64,000 nucleotides of DNA, from assembly GCF_012927165.1 (NCBI RefSeq), contig NZ_JABBGA010000027.1, forward strand, positions 1-64,000, in the 5' to 3' direction. The position numbers and the translations under genes are program-made. The notes beneath the pieces were generated by a model. The model saw only the letters and a list, made by a program, of their open reading frames with translations, ran no database searches and had not been told where the DNA came from. This stretch comes from Zoogloea dura. GTDB taxonomy: Bacteria; Pseudomonadota; Gammaproteobacteria; Burkholderiales; Rhodocyclaceae. Of the stretch, positions 36,574-44,141 are shown piece by piece. Numbering within the stretch: position 1 is the first letter of the stretch; the number at the start of each line of letters is the position of its first letter.

Positions 36574-37440
36574 GTGCCTGCGTCGAACCGCCCCGCCATA
36601 CTGGTCCTGCCCAGCCCTTTCTTTTCCGATTCGGACACCATCCATCTCCTTGAAGAGGTGGATTGCGACCATCAGGCCGTGCTGCGCCAGGTGGTCTCAG
36701 GGGCTTATGACAAGCCTTTTGTGATTGATGACGGGCAGACCCGCAGCCTGCATTTCTCGCTCTCGCTGATCCAGAGCACCATGAGCCTCAAGGATCCGTT
36801 TGCGCTGGAGCTGGATTACACCCAGGCCATGATGAGCTTCCTGCTGTTCCTGGCGCGGCCACGTCAGATCCTGATGCTGGGGCTGGGTGGCGGCTCGCTG
36901 GCCAAGTTCTGCCATCGCCAGGTGGGGTCGGCGCGCATCACCGTGGTGGAGATCGACCCGCGTGTGATCGCCTTCCGTGACGTCTTCGAGCTGCCCCCCG
37001 ACGATGCCCGGCTACGCGTCTGCGAGGGGGATGGCGCCGATTGGGTCGGGCAGAGCGCGGGCTGGGAGGAGCGCCCGGACGTGATCATGATGGACGCCTT
37101 CGACCGCCACGGGCTGTCGGATTCGGTCAGTTCCACGGCCTTCTATCAGTCGGTGCACGATGCGCTGACCGGCAAGGGCCTGATGGTGGCCAATCTGGCA
37201 GGCGAGCGGGATGACCGGGAGGACCACATGGCGATGATCGCCGAGGTCTTTGATGACCGCGTGCTGCGCTATTCACTGCAGGACGGCAACGACATCGTGC
37301 TGGCTTTCCGGGCCTCCGGCTTTGCCCCCCGCTGGCGCGAGATCGCCAGCCAGGCAAAGGCCTTGCGCAGCCGCACCGGCCTGGATTTTCCCCGCTATGC
37401 CGAGCGCCTGGAGCGCAGCCGGCGCCTGCGTTACGTCTGA
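36574..37440 (+). CDS. Spermidine-synthase-like methyltransferase-fold protein
   Basis: 288 residues from the GTG at 36574. The SAM/aminopropyl-type Rossmann core shows ILMLGLGGGSLAKF, ITVVEIDPRVIAFRDVF and PDVIMMDAFDRHG, the pattern of spermidine synthases and relatives. The polyamine-binding aspartates of true SpeE are not clearly present, so the substrate is uncertain; single-domain relatives in proteobacteria are of unknown function. An earlier in-frame GTG at 36517 is less likely because a TACAAT hexamer at 36540 suggests transcription starts after it. The 3' end overlaps fdhD by 10 bases, convergent. Confidence 0.75.
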   Translation: MPASNRPAILVLPSPFFSDSDTIHLLEEVDCDHQAVLRQVVSGAYDKPFVIDDGQTRSLHFSLSLIQSTMSLKDPFALELDYTQAMMSFLLFLARPRQILMLGLGGGSLAKFCHRQVGSARITVVEIDPRVIAFRDVFELPPDDARLRVCEGDGADWVGQSAGWEERPDVIMMDAFDRHGLSDSVSSTAFYQSVHDALTGKGLMVANLAGERDDREDHMAMIAEVFDDRVLRYSLQDGNDIVLAFRASGFAPRWREIASQAKALRSRTGLDFPRYAERLERSRRLRYV

Positions 37441-38282
37441 TCGACAGGGCTGAAGCGCTCGGGGCCGGCGTAGATCACCATGCGCCGGTCGCGGGCGAAG
37501 CCGGCCAGGCCGAGGCCGGACTCGCGGGCCAGGTCCACCGCCAGCCCGGTGGGGGCGGACACCGCCACCAGGCTGCCGATACCCAGCGCCAGGGTTTTCT
37601 GGACCATCTCGTAGCTGGCCCGGCTGGACACCAGCACAAAGCCGTCGGTCGGGTCGAAGCGTGTGGCGGCCAGGTGGCCGAGCAGCTTGTCGAGGGCGTT
37701 GTGGCGCCCTACATCTTCGCGCAGGGCGCGGATCGCGCCGTCGCGTCCGATCCAGGCCGCGGCATGCACCGCGCCGGTGGTCTGGCGCAGGGGCTGGTGG
37801 CCGGGCAGGGCGGCGAGGCCGGCAAAGGCCGCGGCGATGGGCACCGGTGCATGCGAGGGCAGGTGAGGATGGGGGCGGGCCAGCGCATCCAGGCTCTCTA
37901 CCCCGCACAGTCCGCAGCCGGTGCGGCCGGCCAGGTTGCGCCGGCGGGCCTTGAGGCCGGCAAAGCGCTCCGAGGAGATTTCGAGATGCAGTTCGATCCC
38001 CCGGCTGCCGGGCACCTGTTCGGCGTCATAGAGTTCGGCGCGGCTGGCCAGGATGCCTTCGCTGAGGCTGAAGCCCAGGGCCAGGTCTTCCAGGTCGGCG
38101 GGGGTGGCGAGCAGTACGGCGTGGGAAATTCCGTTGTAGACCAGGGCGACGGGAATCTCCTCGATCAGCTGGTCGGTGTCGGCGATGACGTGGTTGCCGT
38201 CCACCCGCCAGACCTGTGCCGGGCGGGTGGCGGTGGGGGTGTCGGGCGGCGGGGGGGAGAGCTTGGGGGCAGGGCAATGCAT
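37431..38282 (-). CDS. fdhD: Formate dehydrogenase accessory sulfurtransferase FdhD
   Basis: 283 residues. FdhD passes sulfur from IscS to the molybdenum cofactor of formate dehydrogenase. The essential CxxC pair lies at C123 and C126 in GRTGCGLCG, and the motifs EIPVALVYNG, LATPADLEDLALGFSLSEGI, EDVGRHNALDKLLG and SRASYEMVQK are diagnostic. It is on its own here, with no formate dehydrogenase genes in view, but the window's molybdate genes show that Mo enzymes matter to this organism. The first 20 residues are Pro-rich and the true start could be slightly later. Confidence 0.93.
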   Translation of the reverse strand: MHCPAPKLSPPPPDTPTATRPAQVWRVDGNHVIADTDQLIEEIPVALVYNGISHAVLLATPADLEDLALGFSLSEGILASRAELYDAEQVPGSRGIELHLEISSERFAGLKARRRNLAGRTGCGLCGVESLDALARPHPHLPSHAPVPIAAAFAGLAALPGHQPLRQTTGAVHAAAWIGRDGAIRALREDVGRHNALDKLLGHLAATRFDPTDGFVLVSSRASYEMVQKTLALGIGSLVAVSAPTGLAVDLARESGLGLAGFARDRRMVIYAGPERFSPVDQT

Positions 38283-38313
38283 GCCCCATTGTAGCGGGAG
38301 CCGGGGGGCCGGT

Positions 38314-40191
38314 TCAGCCTTCGATGCGTTGCCCGCCGCGCCGCTTGGCGCGCTGCATGCGCATGTCGGCCATGTCCAGCAGGCCGGAGGCGGTGTCAGC
38401 GTCCTCGGGGAACAGGGCGATGCCCATGCTGGCGCCGAGGGGGGCGCGCGGAAAGGGGCGCTGGATCGGCTCGTGGAGCGCCGAGAGCACCTTTGCGGCG
38501 ACCTGCTCGGCGTGCTGCATCTGCTCCAGTCCGGGCAGCAGGATCACGAAGGCGTCACCCTCGAGGCGGGCCACGGAGTCGCAGGAACGGACCGCGTGGC
38601 GCAGGCGGTCGGCGATCTCCATGAGGACCTGGTCGCCGGTGGAATGGCCGGCCAGGTCATTGATCCGTTTGAAGTCGTCCACGTCGAGGAGGATGACCCC
38701 GACCCGCCCGCGGTTGCGGCGGGCATGCGCCATGGCTTGGTTGAGGCGGTCGCTCAGCAGGCGCCGGTTGGGCAGGCCGGTGAGGTGATCGTGGTAGGCC
38801 AGGTGGTGGATGCGCTCGGTGTTGCGGATCTGTTCGGTGACGTCGATGGCGGTACCGTGGTAGCCGGCGAAGGCGCCATGGTCGTCCAGCCGCGGGGTGC
38901 CGGACAGGTGCAGATGCAGCGGCGGGCGCATGCCGTCAGGAACCGTTACGCGGAGATCCCGGAAGCCCTCCCGGCCCTCGAAGATCTCCCGCAATTGTGC
39001 GCTGCTCAGGCCGGGGCTGTGATCGCTGCGGGGAAACTGCCACCAGGTACGCCCCACGTTGCGGCACAGGCGCTCGTCGCCTCCCGTCCGGTGATGGACG
39101 ATGTGCATCAGGCGGTGCTCGCAGTCGGTCTGCCAGTACCAGTCGGAGCCTTGCTCGATGAGCTTGCGCAGCTGATTGTGCGCCAGTGCATCGCGGGCGT
39201 CTTCGCGGATGCGGTTGGAGATGTCGGCGGCGACCCAGATCGCCTGCACCGGGGAGGTGCCGGCGGCAACCCGGCGGCCCGAGATCTCGGCCCAGAAGTC
39301 GCTGCCGTCATGGCGCCGCAGGCGGGTGACGCCCTGGTACACGGTGCCGCGGCCGAAGGCTTCCAGAGCGGCCCGCGCATGGCGCTGCCACTCTTCCGGG
39401 TCGGCGAAGCAGTGGCGCAGGCTGCTGTGCCTGGCCTCGTGGCGGGGCAGGCGCATGACTTCGCTGAAGCGGCGGTTCCAGCGCTGGATGCGATGCCCAT
39501 GGGTCAGCACGATGGCTTCACGGGCGTTGTCCAGCATCAGCTGCTGGGTCAGGAGCTGCGCGGCACCGCTGGTGCGTCGGCGCACGACGCGGCGGTGGGT
39601 GGAGTGCAGCAGGCTGTTGAGTGCCAGGGCGAACAGCACGAACAGGCCGAGCAGCAGGCTGGCATGGGGCAGTGCCGGCGGCGGGTCGGCCAGGGTCTGG
39701 ATGAACAGGGGGAGCAGGGTTGCCGTGATGAACACGGCGAAGGCCGTTCGGCTGCCGGAAAGGGTGCTGGCGCCGGCAAGCGTGACTCCGCCCAGTACGG
39801 CGTACTGGGTGGCCAGGGCCAGGGCCGGGGCGTCGGCAGGGAGCACCAGGGGCAGGGTGCCCCAGGCCCCACCGCCGATCAGTGCGCTGGCCGCCGAGAA
39901 GTAGTGGCGCAGCAGCGGGTCGTGCTGGGTGGTCGAGCCCTGCCACCAGGCGGGCGGCTGGGCCATCGTGAGGAGCACCGCCTGGCTGGTGGTGAGGGCC
40001 ACCCACCAGATGGCCAGGGCCGTCCCGGCCTCCACCTGGCTGGAGATCACCAGAACGCAGAGCAGGCCGGTCAACTGGCCCGTGCCGTGCAGGCGCAAGG
40101 CGTGCGACAGCGCGGACGGGGAGGCCCGGCGCCTGGCGGAGTGTGCTGACCTCGTGTCCTGGCGGAAGAGGGATAGGCTGCCAAATTTCAT
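38314..40191 (-). CDS. Membrane PAS-GGDEF protein with a degenerate GGDEF motif
   Basis: 625 residues. The N-terminal 220 hold several hydrophobic helices (LTGLLCVLVISSQVEAGTALAIWW..., SLLLGLFVLFALALNSL). Two PAS regions follow (about 230-340 and 350-455), then a GGDEF domain (about 465-620) beginning HHLAYHDHLTGLPNRRLL. The signature that should read GGDEF is EGDAF (544-548), with the catalytic Glu replaced by Ala, so diguanylate cyclase activity is doubtful; it may act as a GTP sensor or partner protein. No EAL domain is present. ATG 40191 (MKFGSLSLF) is taken as start over 40275. Confidence 0.85.
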   Translation of the reverse strand: MKFGSLSLFRQDTRSAHSARRRASPSALSHALRLHGTGQLTGLLCVLVISSQVEAGTALAIWWVALTTSQAVLLTMAQPPAWWQGSTTQHDPLLRHYFSAASALIGGGAWGTLPLVLPADAPALALATQYAVLGGVTLAGASTLSGSRTAFAVFITATLLPLFIQTLADPPPALPHASLLLGLFVLFALALNSLLHSTHRRVVRRRTSGAAQLLTQQLMLDNAREAIVLTHGHRIQRWNRRFSEVMRLPRHEARHSSLRHCFADPEEWQRHARAALEAFGRGTVYQGVTRLRRHDGSDFWAEISGRRVAAGTSPVQAIWVAADISNRIREDARDALAHNQLRKLIEQGSDWYWQTDCEHRLMHIVHHRTGGDERLCRNVGRTWWQFPRSDHSPGLSSAQLREIFEGREGFRDLRVTVPDGMRPPLHLHLSGTPRLDDHGAFAGYHGTAIDVTEQIRNTERIHHLAYHDHLTGLPNRRLLSDRLNQAMAHARRNRGRVGVILLDVDDFKRINDLAGHSTGDQVLMEIADRLRHAVRSCDSVARLEGDAFVILLPGLEQMQHAEQVAAKVLSALHEPIQRPFPRAPLGASMGIALFPEDADTASGLLDMADMRMQRAKRRGGQRIEG

Positions 40192-40408
40192 GCGAAATGC
40201 GTCGGGACGACGGCTGGATGCGTGAGACGTCGGTGGTGGTGTGCCCGTTTCGCGGCAGCGGCTTCGCTGCGACAATCGAACCCTCGATCAATTCGAGTGC
40301 GGGATTATCCCGGCGGGACGATGGGGGCGGAATATGCCGAAAGTTATAATTGTAAATTCTTTTTGCATAAGCCTATGATTTTTAAAATATTGTGTCGTTT
40401 GTAAAAAG

Positions 40409-41347
40409 ATGAAAGAAGTGCAGGATTCTCATCCCGAAGTCATGCTCGGGCAGGTTGTCGGGCGTTTTGCCCCGTCGCCCAGCGGCCCCTTGCACTTCGG
40501 GTCCCTGGTGGCAGCGCTCGGCAGTTGCCTGTCGGCGCGCAGTCAGGGTGGGCGGTGGCTGCTGCGGATCGAGGATGTGGATGTACCGCGTTCCGTGCCG
40601 GGCGCGGCGGACGGGATCCTGCAAACCCTGGAGCGTTTCGGGTTTGAATGGGATGGGCCGGTGGTGTGGCAGAGCCGGCGCACGGCGGATTACCGCGAAG
40701 CCTTTGAGCGCCTCCAGGCGGCCGGCCATCTTTTTCCCTGCGCCTGTACGCGCAAGGAGATGGCTGATTCGGCGTTGGCGCGGGACGGGACGCGGCGTTA
40801 CCCCGGCACCTGCCGCAACGGCCTGGCGCCCGGGCGATCGGCGCGGGCGTGGCGCCTGCGGGTGCCACCTGGCGAGGTGACCTTCGACGACGCGCTGCAA
40901 GGCCGGGTGGTGGAGGATGTTCTGGCGGACGTGGGCGACTTCGTCCTGCTCAGGGCCGATGGCTTGTTCGCCTACCAGCTGGCGGTGGTGGTGGATGACG
41001 CCGAGGCTGGTGTCTCCGAGGTGGTGCGGGGGGCCGACCTGCTGGACTCGACGCCCCGCCAGATCCTGCTGCAGCGCCTGCTCGGCCTGCCGCAGCCCGC
41101 CTATGCGCACTTGCCGGTGGCTGCCAATGCGGCCGGAGAGAAGCTCTCCAAGCAGACCCTCGCCCGGGCCGTGGACGGGATGACCCCGGCTGTGCTCCTG
41201 GTGGAGGTGCTGGACTTCCTGGGGCAGATGCCGCCTGCCGGGCTGGCCGACTCCGGATTGCTGGCGGTGTGGGCATGGAGCCTGGCCAACTGGGCCCCGG
41301 CCCGCGTGCCCCGGCTGCGCCTGGCGCTGGCGCCGGCTGATGTCTGA
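40409..41347 (+). CDS. gluQ: Glutamyl-Q tRNA(Asp) synthetase
   Basis: 312 residues, the length of truncated GluRS-like enzymes. It has [22 protein letters not shown] (HIGH-type motif), the IEDVDVPR segment, a zinc-site region (CACTRKE...YPGTCRNG) and [10 protein letters not shown] (KMSKS-type). It lacks the anticodon-binding domain and attaches glutamate to queuosine in tRNA-Asp. ATG 40409 is used; a later ATG at 40442 ([13 protein letters not shown]) is also plausible because homologues start near it. An exact TATAAT at 40345 lies upstream in an AT-rich leader. Confidence 0.92.
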   Translation: MKEVQDSHPEVMLGQVVGRFAPSPSGPLHFGSLVAALGSCLSARSQGGRWLLRIEDVDVPRSVPGAADGILQTLERFGFEWDGPVVWQSRRTADYREAFERLQAAGHLFPCACTRKEMADSALARDGTRRYPGTCRNGLAPGRSARAWRLRVPPGEVTFDDALQGRVVEDVLADVGDFVLLRADGLFAYQLAVVVDDAEAGVSEVVRGADLLDSTPRQILLQRLLGLPQPAYAHLPVAANAAGEKLSKQTLARAVDGMTPAVLLVEVLDFLGQMPPAGLADSGLLAVWAWSLANWAPARVPRLRLALAPADV

Positions 41348-41368
41348 GCCCGGTGGCTCAGGTCCGGT

Positions 41369-42307
41369 TCAGGCCTGAGCTTCGGCCGGGTGGCCCTCCC
41401 GCCAGGTCCGCAGGGCCTCGGGCAGTTCGTCGATCGAATCGAACAGGCGGACGTCCGTCAGCTTGCGGGCGATGCCCTGGAGGCCCGTACCGCCCGCCCA
41501 CAGAGCGGTTTCCGGCGGGAGCCCCTCGCGCAGGCTGCGCAGGCCGTCGAGGGCCTGGCGGGCAGGGAAGGCTGAGCTGAACGAAAGCGCCACAATGTCG
41601 AAGCGGCCGGCCTGTGCCGCATTCCGGATATCGTCCAGGGGCGTCTGGGTGCCGAGGGAAATACAACAGGCACCCTCTGGCACCATCATGGCCTCGGCCA
41701 TCAGCAACCCCAGTGCGTGCTGCTCGTCGGGGAAGGTGGTCAGCAGCACCCGCGGGCACCCCTCGCTGGCTGCCGCCTGACTGCTGATTGCAGCACGGAG
41801 CAGGTTCTGCACCTGCTCCGTATACAAGTGCTCTTCGGGCACCTCCAGCTCACCGCGCAGCCAGGCGTCCCCCACCAGCAGGTTGAGGGGCGCCAGCACC
41901 TCCCCGACAAAGCGCTGCAGGCCGAGCTTCATGAGCAGCTGCTGCAGGCTGCGGCGCAGGTCTTCATGCAGATGCAGGCGCACGAATTTCAGGATCGCCT
42001 CGAATTGGGCGCTGCGTGCCGGGTCGCCCGAGGGAGGTGTCGCCGCCAGCCCGCCAAGGAGCTCGGACAGGGCTGCCGGGTCCAGGCCGATGAGTTTGGC
42101 CGGGCGCAGCCCCTGGTCGATCAGGCGCCGGATCAGCCGCAGCTTGTCGACCTGATCGGCGGGATAGACCCGCTCACCATTGTTGTCGCGGGCCGGAGAG
42201 GGGAAGCCGTAGCGCCGCTCCCAGACACGCAGGGTGTCCTTGGCCAGGCCGGTGTCGCGCTCCACTGCGGCGATCGGGAGGCCGGGCGGCGGGGAAGAAG
42301 TGTTCAT
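41369..42307 (-). CDS. litR: MerR-family regulator with B12-binding domain, CarH/LitR photoreceptor type
   Basis: 312 residues. The N-terminal MerR helix-turn-helix (LPIAAVERDTGLAKDTLRVWERRYGFPSPAR) is followed by a helical cap with W149-x9-E159-H160 and a cobalamin-binding domain with E195-x-H197-xx-G200. The W-x9-EH motif is the mark of adenosylcobalamin light sensors of the CarH/LitR type; H197 is the expected cobalt ligand. In the dark such proteins bind DNA as tetramers and repress; light breaks the cofactor bond. A perfect palindrome lies directly before its ATG (42307) and contains its AGGA ribosome site, so it likely represses itself. The start at 42334 would put the palindrome inside the gene. 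Confidence 0.85.
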   Translation of the reverse strand: MNTSSPPPGLPIAAVERDTGLAKDTLRVWERRYGFPSPARDNNGERVYPADQVDKLRLIRRLIDQGLRPAKLIGLDPAALSELLGGLAATPPSGDPARSAQFEAILKFVRLHLHEDLRRSLQQLLMKLGLQRFVGEVLAPLNLLVGDAWLRGELEVPEEHLYTEQVQNLLRAAISSQAAASEGCPRVLLTTFPDEQHALGLLMAEAMMVPEGACCISLGTQTPLDDIRNAAQAGRFDIVALSFSSAFPARQALDGLRSLREGLPPETALWAGGTGLQGIARKLTDVRLFDSIDELPEALRTWREGHPAEAQA

Positions 42308-42326
42308 ATTTTGTCCTGGACAAAAT
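42308..42326. promoter_or_regulatory. LitR-box candidate 1 (autoregulatory)
   Basis: A perfect palindrome, ATTTTGTCC and GGACAAAAT around a central T, abutting the regulator's ATG. Its arm contains the AGGA that would be the ribosome site on the reverse strand, so binding would block both transcription and the start region. Confidence 0.65.
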
Positions 42327-42373
42327 GTTGACATGCGTGAGATTTGATCCTAGTGTAGAGGCATGATCAATCA

Positions 42374-42386
42374 TTGTCCAGGACAA
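42374..42386. promoter_or_regulatory. LitR-box candidate 2
   Basis: TTGTCC-A-GGACAA, the same 13-base palindrome as box 1, six bases before the ATG of the 66-residue protein gene and including its AGGA ribosome site. It lies 57 bases from box 1 centre to centre 60, in the divergent promoter region. Confidence 0.65.
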
Positions 42387-42392
42387 ACGGCC

Positions 42393-42593
42393 ATGAATAC
42401 AGGTGATGTCAATCCTCTTCGCGGATGGCTGACTGCAGGCTTTCTCCTGCTCTCCGCTGCCGGCGGGCTGCTGGCCCTGTCCAGCTTTCCGGCGCCGGCC
42501 GAGGGGCTTGATGCGGTTGAACGCTCGACGTTGTTTGTCCTGGACGAGGATCTGGATGTGAAGATCTTTGTCCACCAGAACCGTCCTGTCTGA
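42393..42593 (+). CDS. Small single-helix membrane protein behind a LitR-box
   Basis: 66 residues: a short polar start, one hydrophobic helix (WLTAGFLLLSAAGGLLAL) and a C-terminal acidic half (DAVERSTLFVLDEDLDVKIFVHQNRP). I do not recognise it. ATG 42393 is preceded by AGGA within the palindrome. The position, first in the divergent unit controlled by the CarH/LitR-type regulator and 15 bases before the glutathione peroxidase gene, suggests that it is light-induced. A third, imperfect box lies inside its coding region. Confidence 0.55.
   Translation: MNTGDVNPLRGWLTAGFLLLSAAGGLLALSSFPAPAEGLDAVERSTLFVLDEDLDVKIFVHQNRPV
42535..42547. promoter_or_regulatory. LitR-box candidate 3 (imperfect, intragenic)
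   Basis: TTGTCC-T-GGACGA differs from the palindrome at one base. It lies inside the 66-residue gene, 61 bases before the glutathione peroxidase ATG, where it could govern a second promoter. Confidence 0.45.
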
Positions 42594-42608
42594 TTCTGGA
42601 GATTCACC

Positions 42609-43172
42609 ATGCGATTCCTCTGCCACTGGGCTGCGGCCCTGATCCTTTTTCCCGTCGCCGGTATTGCCACGGCTGCGGACGAGGCCTGCCCGGCGCTGCT
42701 CGATCATCGCTTCCCGCGCCTGCAGGACGACCAGCCCCAGAACCTCTGCCAGTACCGGGGCAAGGTTGTGCTGGTGGTCAATACCGCCAGCTACTGCGGC
42801 TTCACCGGGCAGTACGACGGCCTGGAGAAGATGTATGCCCGCTACAAGGACCAGGGCTTGGTGGTGGTGGGCTTTCCCTCCAATGACTTCGGCAGCCAGG
42901 AGCCGGGCAGCAACAAGGAGATCGCCGAGTTCTGCCGCCTGACCTATGGCGTCAAGTTCCCGATGCTGGCCAAGACCGACGTGGTCGGGTCCGGGACCAA
43001 TCCCTTGTACAAGCAGCTGGCCTCGCTCACCGGTGAGCGGCCGAAGTGGAATTTCCACAAATACCTGATCGACCGTAGTGGTCAGAAGGTCTTGAGCTTC
43101 CCCAGTACCACGGCACCCGACAGCCGCAGCCTAGTGACTGCGGTCGAGAAGGCCCTGGCCGCCCGTCCCTGA
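42609..43172 (+). CDS. Exported glutathione-peroxidase-family protein
   Basis: 187 residues with a signal peptide ([23 protein letters not shown]). The thioredoxin-fold peroxidase body has [20 protein letters not shown] with the peroxidatic Cys63 (not selenocysteine), [16 protein letters not shown] and [13 protein letters not shown] with the catalytic Trp-Asn. It reduces organic or lipid hydroperoxides, here apparently in the periplasm. It follows the 66-residue gene by 15 bases and leads into folE2, in a gene set that fits protection against photo-oxidative damage. Confidence 0.9.
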   Translation: MRFLCHWAAALILFPVAGIATAADEACPALLDHRFPRLQDDQPQNLCQYRGKVVLVVNTASYCGFTGQYDGLEKMYARYKDQGLVVVGFPSNDFGSQEPGSNKEIAEFCRLTYGVKFPMLAKTDVVGSGTNPLYKQLASLTGERPKWNFHKYLIDRSGQKVLSFPSTTAPDSRSLVTAVEKALAARP

Positions 43173-43203
43173 GCCCATCCCCCTTACCGAGGAGCGCCTG
43201 CCC

Positions 43204-44004
43204 GTGAATGCACCCGAGAAATTCCACCTGCCCGACATCCAGTCCTCGGCCGACCTCCGCCAGCTTGCCATCCAGCGGGTTGGCGTACGCGGCCTGCGCT
43301 ATCCCTTGCGCATCCTTGATCGGCAGGGGGAGGTCCGGCACACCGTGGCGACCCTGGAGATGACGGTCTTCCTGCCGCCGGACGTGAAGGGCACCCACAT
43401 GTCGCGCTTCGTGGAAGTCCTCGAAAGCGAACGCGAGGCCCTGGATCTGGCCGGGGTGCGCAGCATGTTCCGCGATACCTTGCGGCGTCTCGACGCCCCT
43501 GCCGGGCGCATCGAAATGCGCTTTCCGTATTTCGTGCGCAAGCAGGCTCCGGTGTCGGGTGTCGAAAGCCTGCTCGACCTGGATGCCGCCGTCTGCGTGG
43601 AGCAGGCGGAAGGTCAGGCGCCGACGCTGACCCTCAAGGTGGTGGTGCCGGTGACCAGCCTGTGCCCCTGCTCGAAGAAGATCTCCGATTACGGCGCCCA
43701 CAACCAGCGCTCCCACCTGACCCTCACCGCCACCCTGCGCGACGACATGAGCCTGGAGGAACTGGTCCGCATCGCCGAGGAGGAGGCCTCCTGCGAGGTC
43801 TTCGGCCTGCTCAAGCGGCCGGACGAGAAGTGGGTGACCGAGCGCGCCTACGACAACCCGAAGTTCGTCGAGGACCTCGTCCGTGACGTGGCCCTGCGCC
43901 TGCGGGCCGAGCCACGGATTGCCGGCTGGACCGTGGAGTCCGAGAACTTCGAGTCCATCCACAACCACTCCGCCTATGCCCTGATCGAGGGGCGTAATGC
44001 CTGA
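43204..44004 (+). CDS. folE2: GTP cyclohydrolase FolE2 (type IB)
   Basis: 266 residues. The motifs [62 protein letters not shown] and [16 protein letters not shown] are specific to FolE2, which makes dihydroneopterin triphosphate for folate; the metal-site Cys lies in SLCPCSK. Unlike FolE it can use metals other than zinc. It starts at GTG 43204 behind GAGGAG. Related light- and B12-controlled gene sets in other proteobacteria also include folE2, possibly for the photolyase antenna; no photolyase gene is in this window. Confidence 0.95.
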   Translation: MNAPEKFHLPDIQSSADLRQLAIQRVGVRGLRYPLRILDRQGEVRHTVATLEMTVFLPPDVKGTHMSRFVEVLESEREALDLAGVRSMFRDTLRRLDAPAGRIEMRFPYFVRKQAPVSGVESLLDLDAAVCVEQAEGQAPTLTLKVVVPVTSLCPCSKKISDYGAHNQRSHLTLTATLRDDMSLEELVRIAEEEASCEVFGLLKRPDEKWVTERAYDNPKFVEDLVRDVALRLRAEPRIAGWTVESENFESIHNHSAYALIEGRNA

Positions 44005-44026
44005 TCACGCCCGGAAGGAAGCCATC

Positions 44027-44131
44027 ATGGACATCGATAGTCTGATCCTGCGCAAGCGCCTTTCCCCCTCTTTCCGGAAGTGGGTGGCCGTCCGTGCCCG
44101 TCGCCTGGCGCTGCGGCGCCGGGTGGCTTGA
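44027..44131 (+). CDS. 34-residue Arg-rich small protein
   Basis: A small frame starting MDIDSLILRKRLSP with GGAAGGAA upstream; the second half is strongly basic (ARRLALRRRVA). It fills the gap between folE2 and the FAD oxidoreductase, 22 bases after the former and 10 before the latter, which favours a real gene. The composition resembles small nucleic-acid- or membrane-binding peptides. I do not recognise it. Confidence 0.45.
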   Translation: MDIDSLILRKRLSPSFRKWVAVRARRLALRRRVA

Positions 44132-44141
44132 GGAGAGCGCC

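Noticed and set aside
40192-40408. tRNA or small RNA gene in the AT-rich gap before gluQ
   Set aside because: No cloverleaf, GTTCGA loop or terminator hairpin seen; only a TATAAT hexamer at 40345.
42308-42334. Start of the B12-binding regulator at 42334
   Set aside because: It would make the perfect palindrome coding; ATG 42307 has AGGA at good spacing and homologues begin near the HTH.
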